15,209 nucleotides of DNA from an uncultured Rhodobacter sp. (GTDB lineage: Bacteria; Pseudomonadota; Alphaproteobacteria; Rhodobacterales; Rhodobacteraceae). The notes beneath the pieces were generated by a model that had not been told where the DNA came from, did no database searches, and was given only the letters and a program-made list of their open reading frames with translations. Location of the stretch: assembly GCA_937901435.1 (NCBI GenBank), contig CALGTJ010000383.1, positions 1-15,209 on the forward strand. Reading direction: 5' to 3'. Positions 15,043 to 15,209 of the stretch are shown piece after piece. Each line of letters opens with the position of its first letter. The first letter of the stretch is position 1. The position numbers were made by a program, and so were the translations under genes.

Positions 15043-15070
15043 GCGCGCCAGACAAAGAAAAAGGGCGCGC
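15043..15070. terminator. GC-rich hairpin just after the TSUP gene
   Basis: GCGCGCC (15043-15049) pairs with GGCGCGC (15064-15070) over a 14-base purine-rich loop, beginning one base after the stop codon. No T run follows on the plus strand, so termination, if any, would be inefficient or factor-assisted. Confidence 0.35.
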
Positions 15071-15073
15071 AAC

Positions 15074-15196
15074 GGTACTGTCATGTGTGGACGGCTCCTT
15101 TTATGCAAGGGTTAATTTGAGTGACTTTGATGTTTGCAGGTTGCGGTCATGTGCCCGGCCTTTTGATGCGGTTGATAATACCGCTGGGTACTGTCA
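15074..15196. repeat. 10-base direct repeat; second copy possibly an IS edge
   Basis: GGTACTGTCA occurs at 15074-15083 and again at 15187-15196, 113 bases apart. The second copy, continuing as GATAAAACTAACT to the end of the window, has the look of an IS6-type terminal sequence (GGnnCTGT...). A small hairpin (GCGGT 15168-15172 with ACCGC 15180-15184) lies just before it. No transposase reading is present inside the window, so this is a weak call. Confidence 0.3.
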
Positions 15197-15209
15197 GATA
15201 AAACTAACT

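Noticed and set aside
1..15209. CRISPR array, tRNA or rRNA gene, phage genes, toxin-antitoxin or defence system
   Set aside because: No regularly spaced repeats, no tRNA-like arms and no protein of such families were seen on either strand.

Overview
The window looks like chromosomal accessory DNA from a marine alphaproteobacterium of the Roseobacter group (Rhodobacteraceae). This placement is an inference from the gene families and base composition; there is no rRNA or other marker gene. The evidence is a complete TRAP transporter, a two-subunit molybdenum hydroxylase without a flavin subunit, a FadR-type GntR regulator, TSUP permeases, and moderately GC-rich coding with many GGAG-type ribosome sites.

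Layout. Positions 1-732 are worn, partly AT-rich DNA holding two gene remnants: a small zinc-ribbon protein with a broken start and the last ~50 codons of a TauE/SafE (TSUP) permease. From 11672 down to 745, eleven genes run head to tail on the minus strand with gaps of at most 77 bases and four ATGA overlaps. In transcription order they are: Zn-dependent alcohol dehydrogenase, DapA-family aldolase/hydratase, small cupin, TRAP binding protein, TRAP small permease, TRAP large permease, DUF1330 protein, quinone oxidoreductase, DASS/SLC13-like permease, [2Fe-2S] subunit and molybdopterin subunit of an IorAB-type oxidoreductase. Divergently on the plus strand, 11774-15041, lie a GntR/FCD regulator, a YfcG-like glutathione transferase, a metallo-beta-lactamase-fold hydrolase (ATGA overlap with the transferase) and an intact TSUP permease. 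A short relic of a DUF2798 gene lies on the minus strand between the last two. The final ~170 bases hold a hairpin and a 10-base direct repeat, the second copy of which may be the edge of an insertion sequence.

How it may work. The locus reads as one inducible catabolic unit: a TRAP system and a DASS-like carrier import a small, probably anionic organic compound. The aldolase/hydratase, the alcohol dehydrogenase, the quinone reductase and the Mo-hydroxylase could cleave and oxidise it. The glutathione transferase and the MBL hydrolase could process a glutathione conjugate or thioester, and the TSUP permease could export an anionic product. Two copies of an almost identical near-palindrome, TTGGTCAACYAA, one over a candidate promoter of the big operon and one in the first codons of the regulator gene, are good candidates for the GntR operators. 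The substrate cannot be read from the sequence. I did not recognise this exact gene set as a named pathway, which makes it the most interesting feature of the window.
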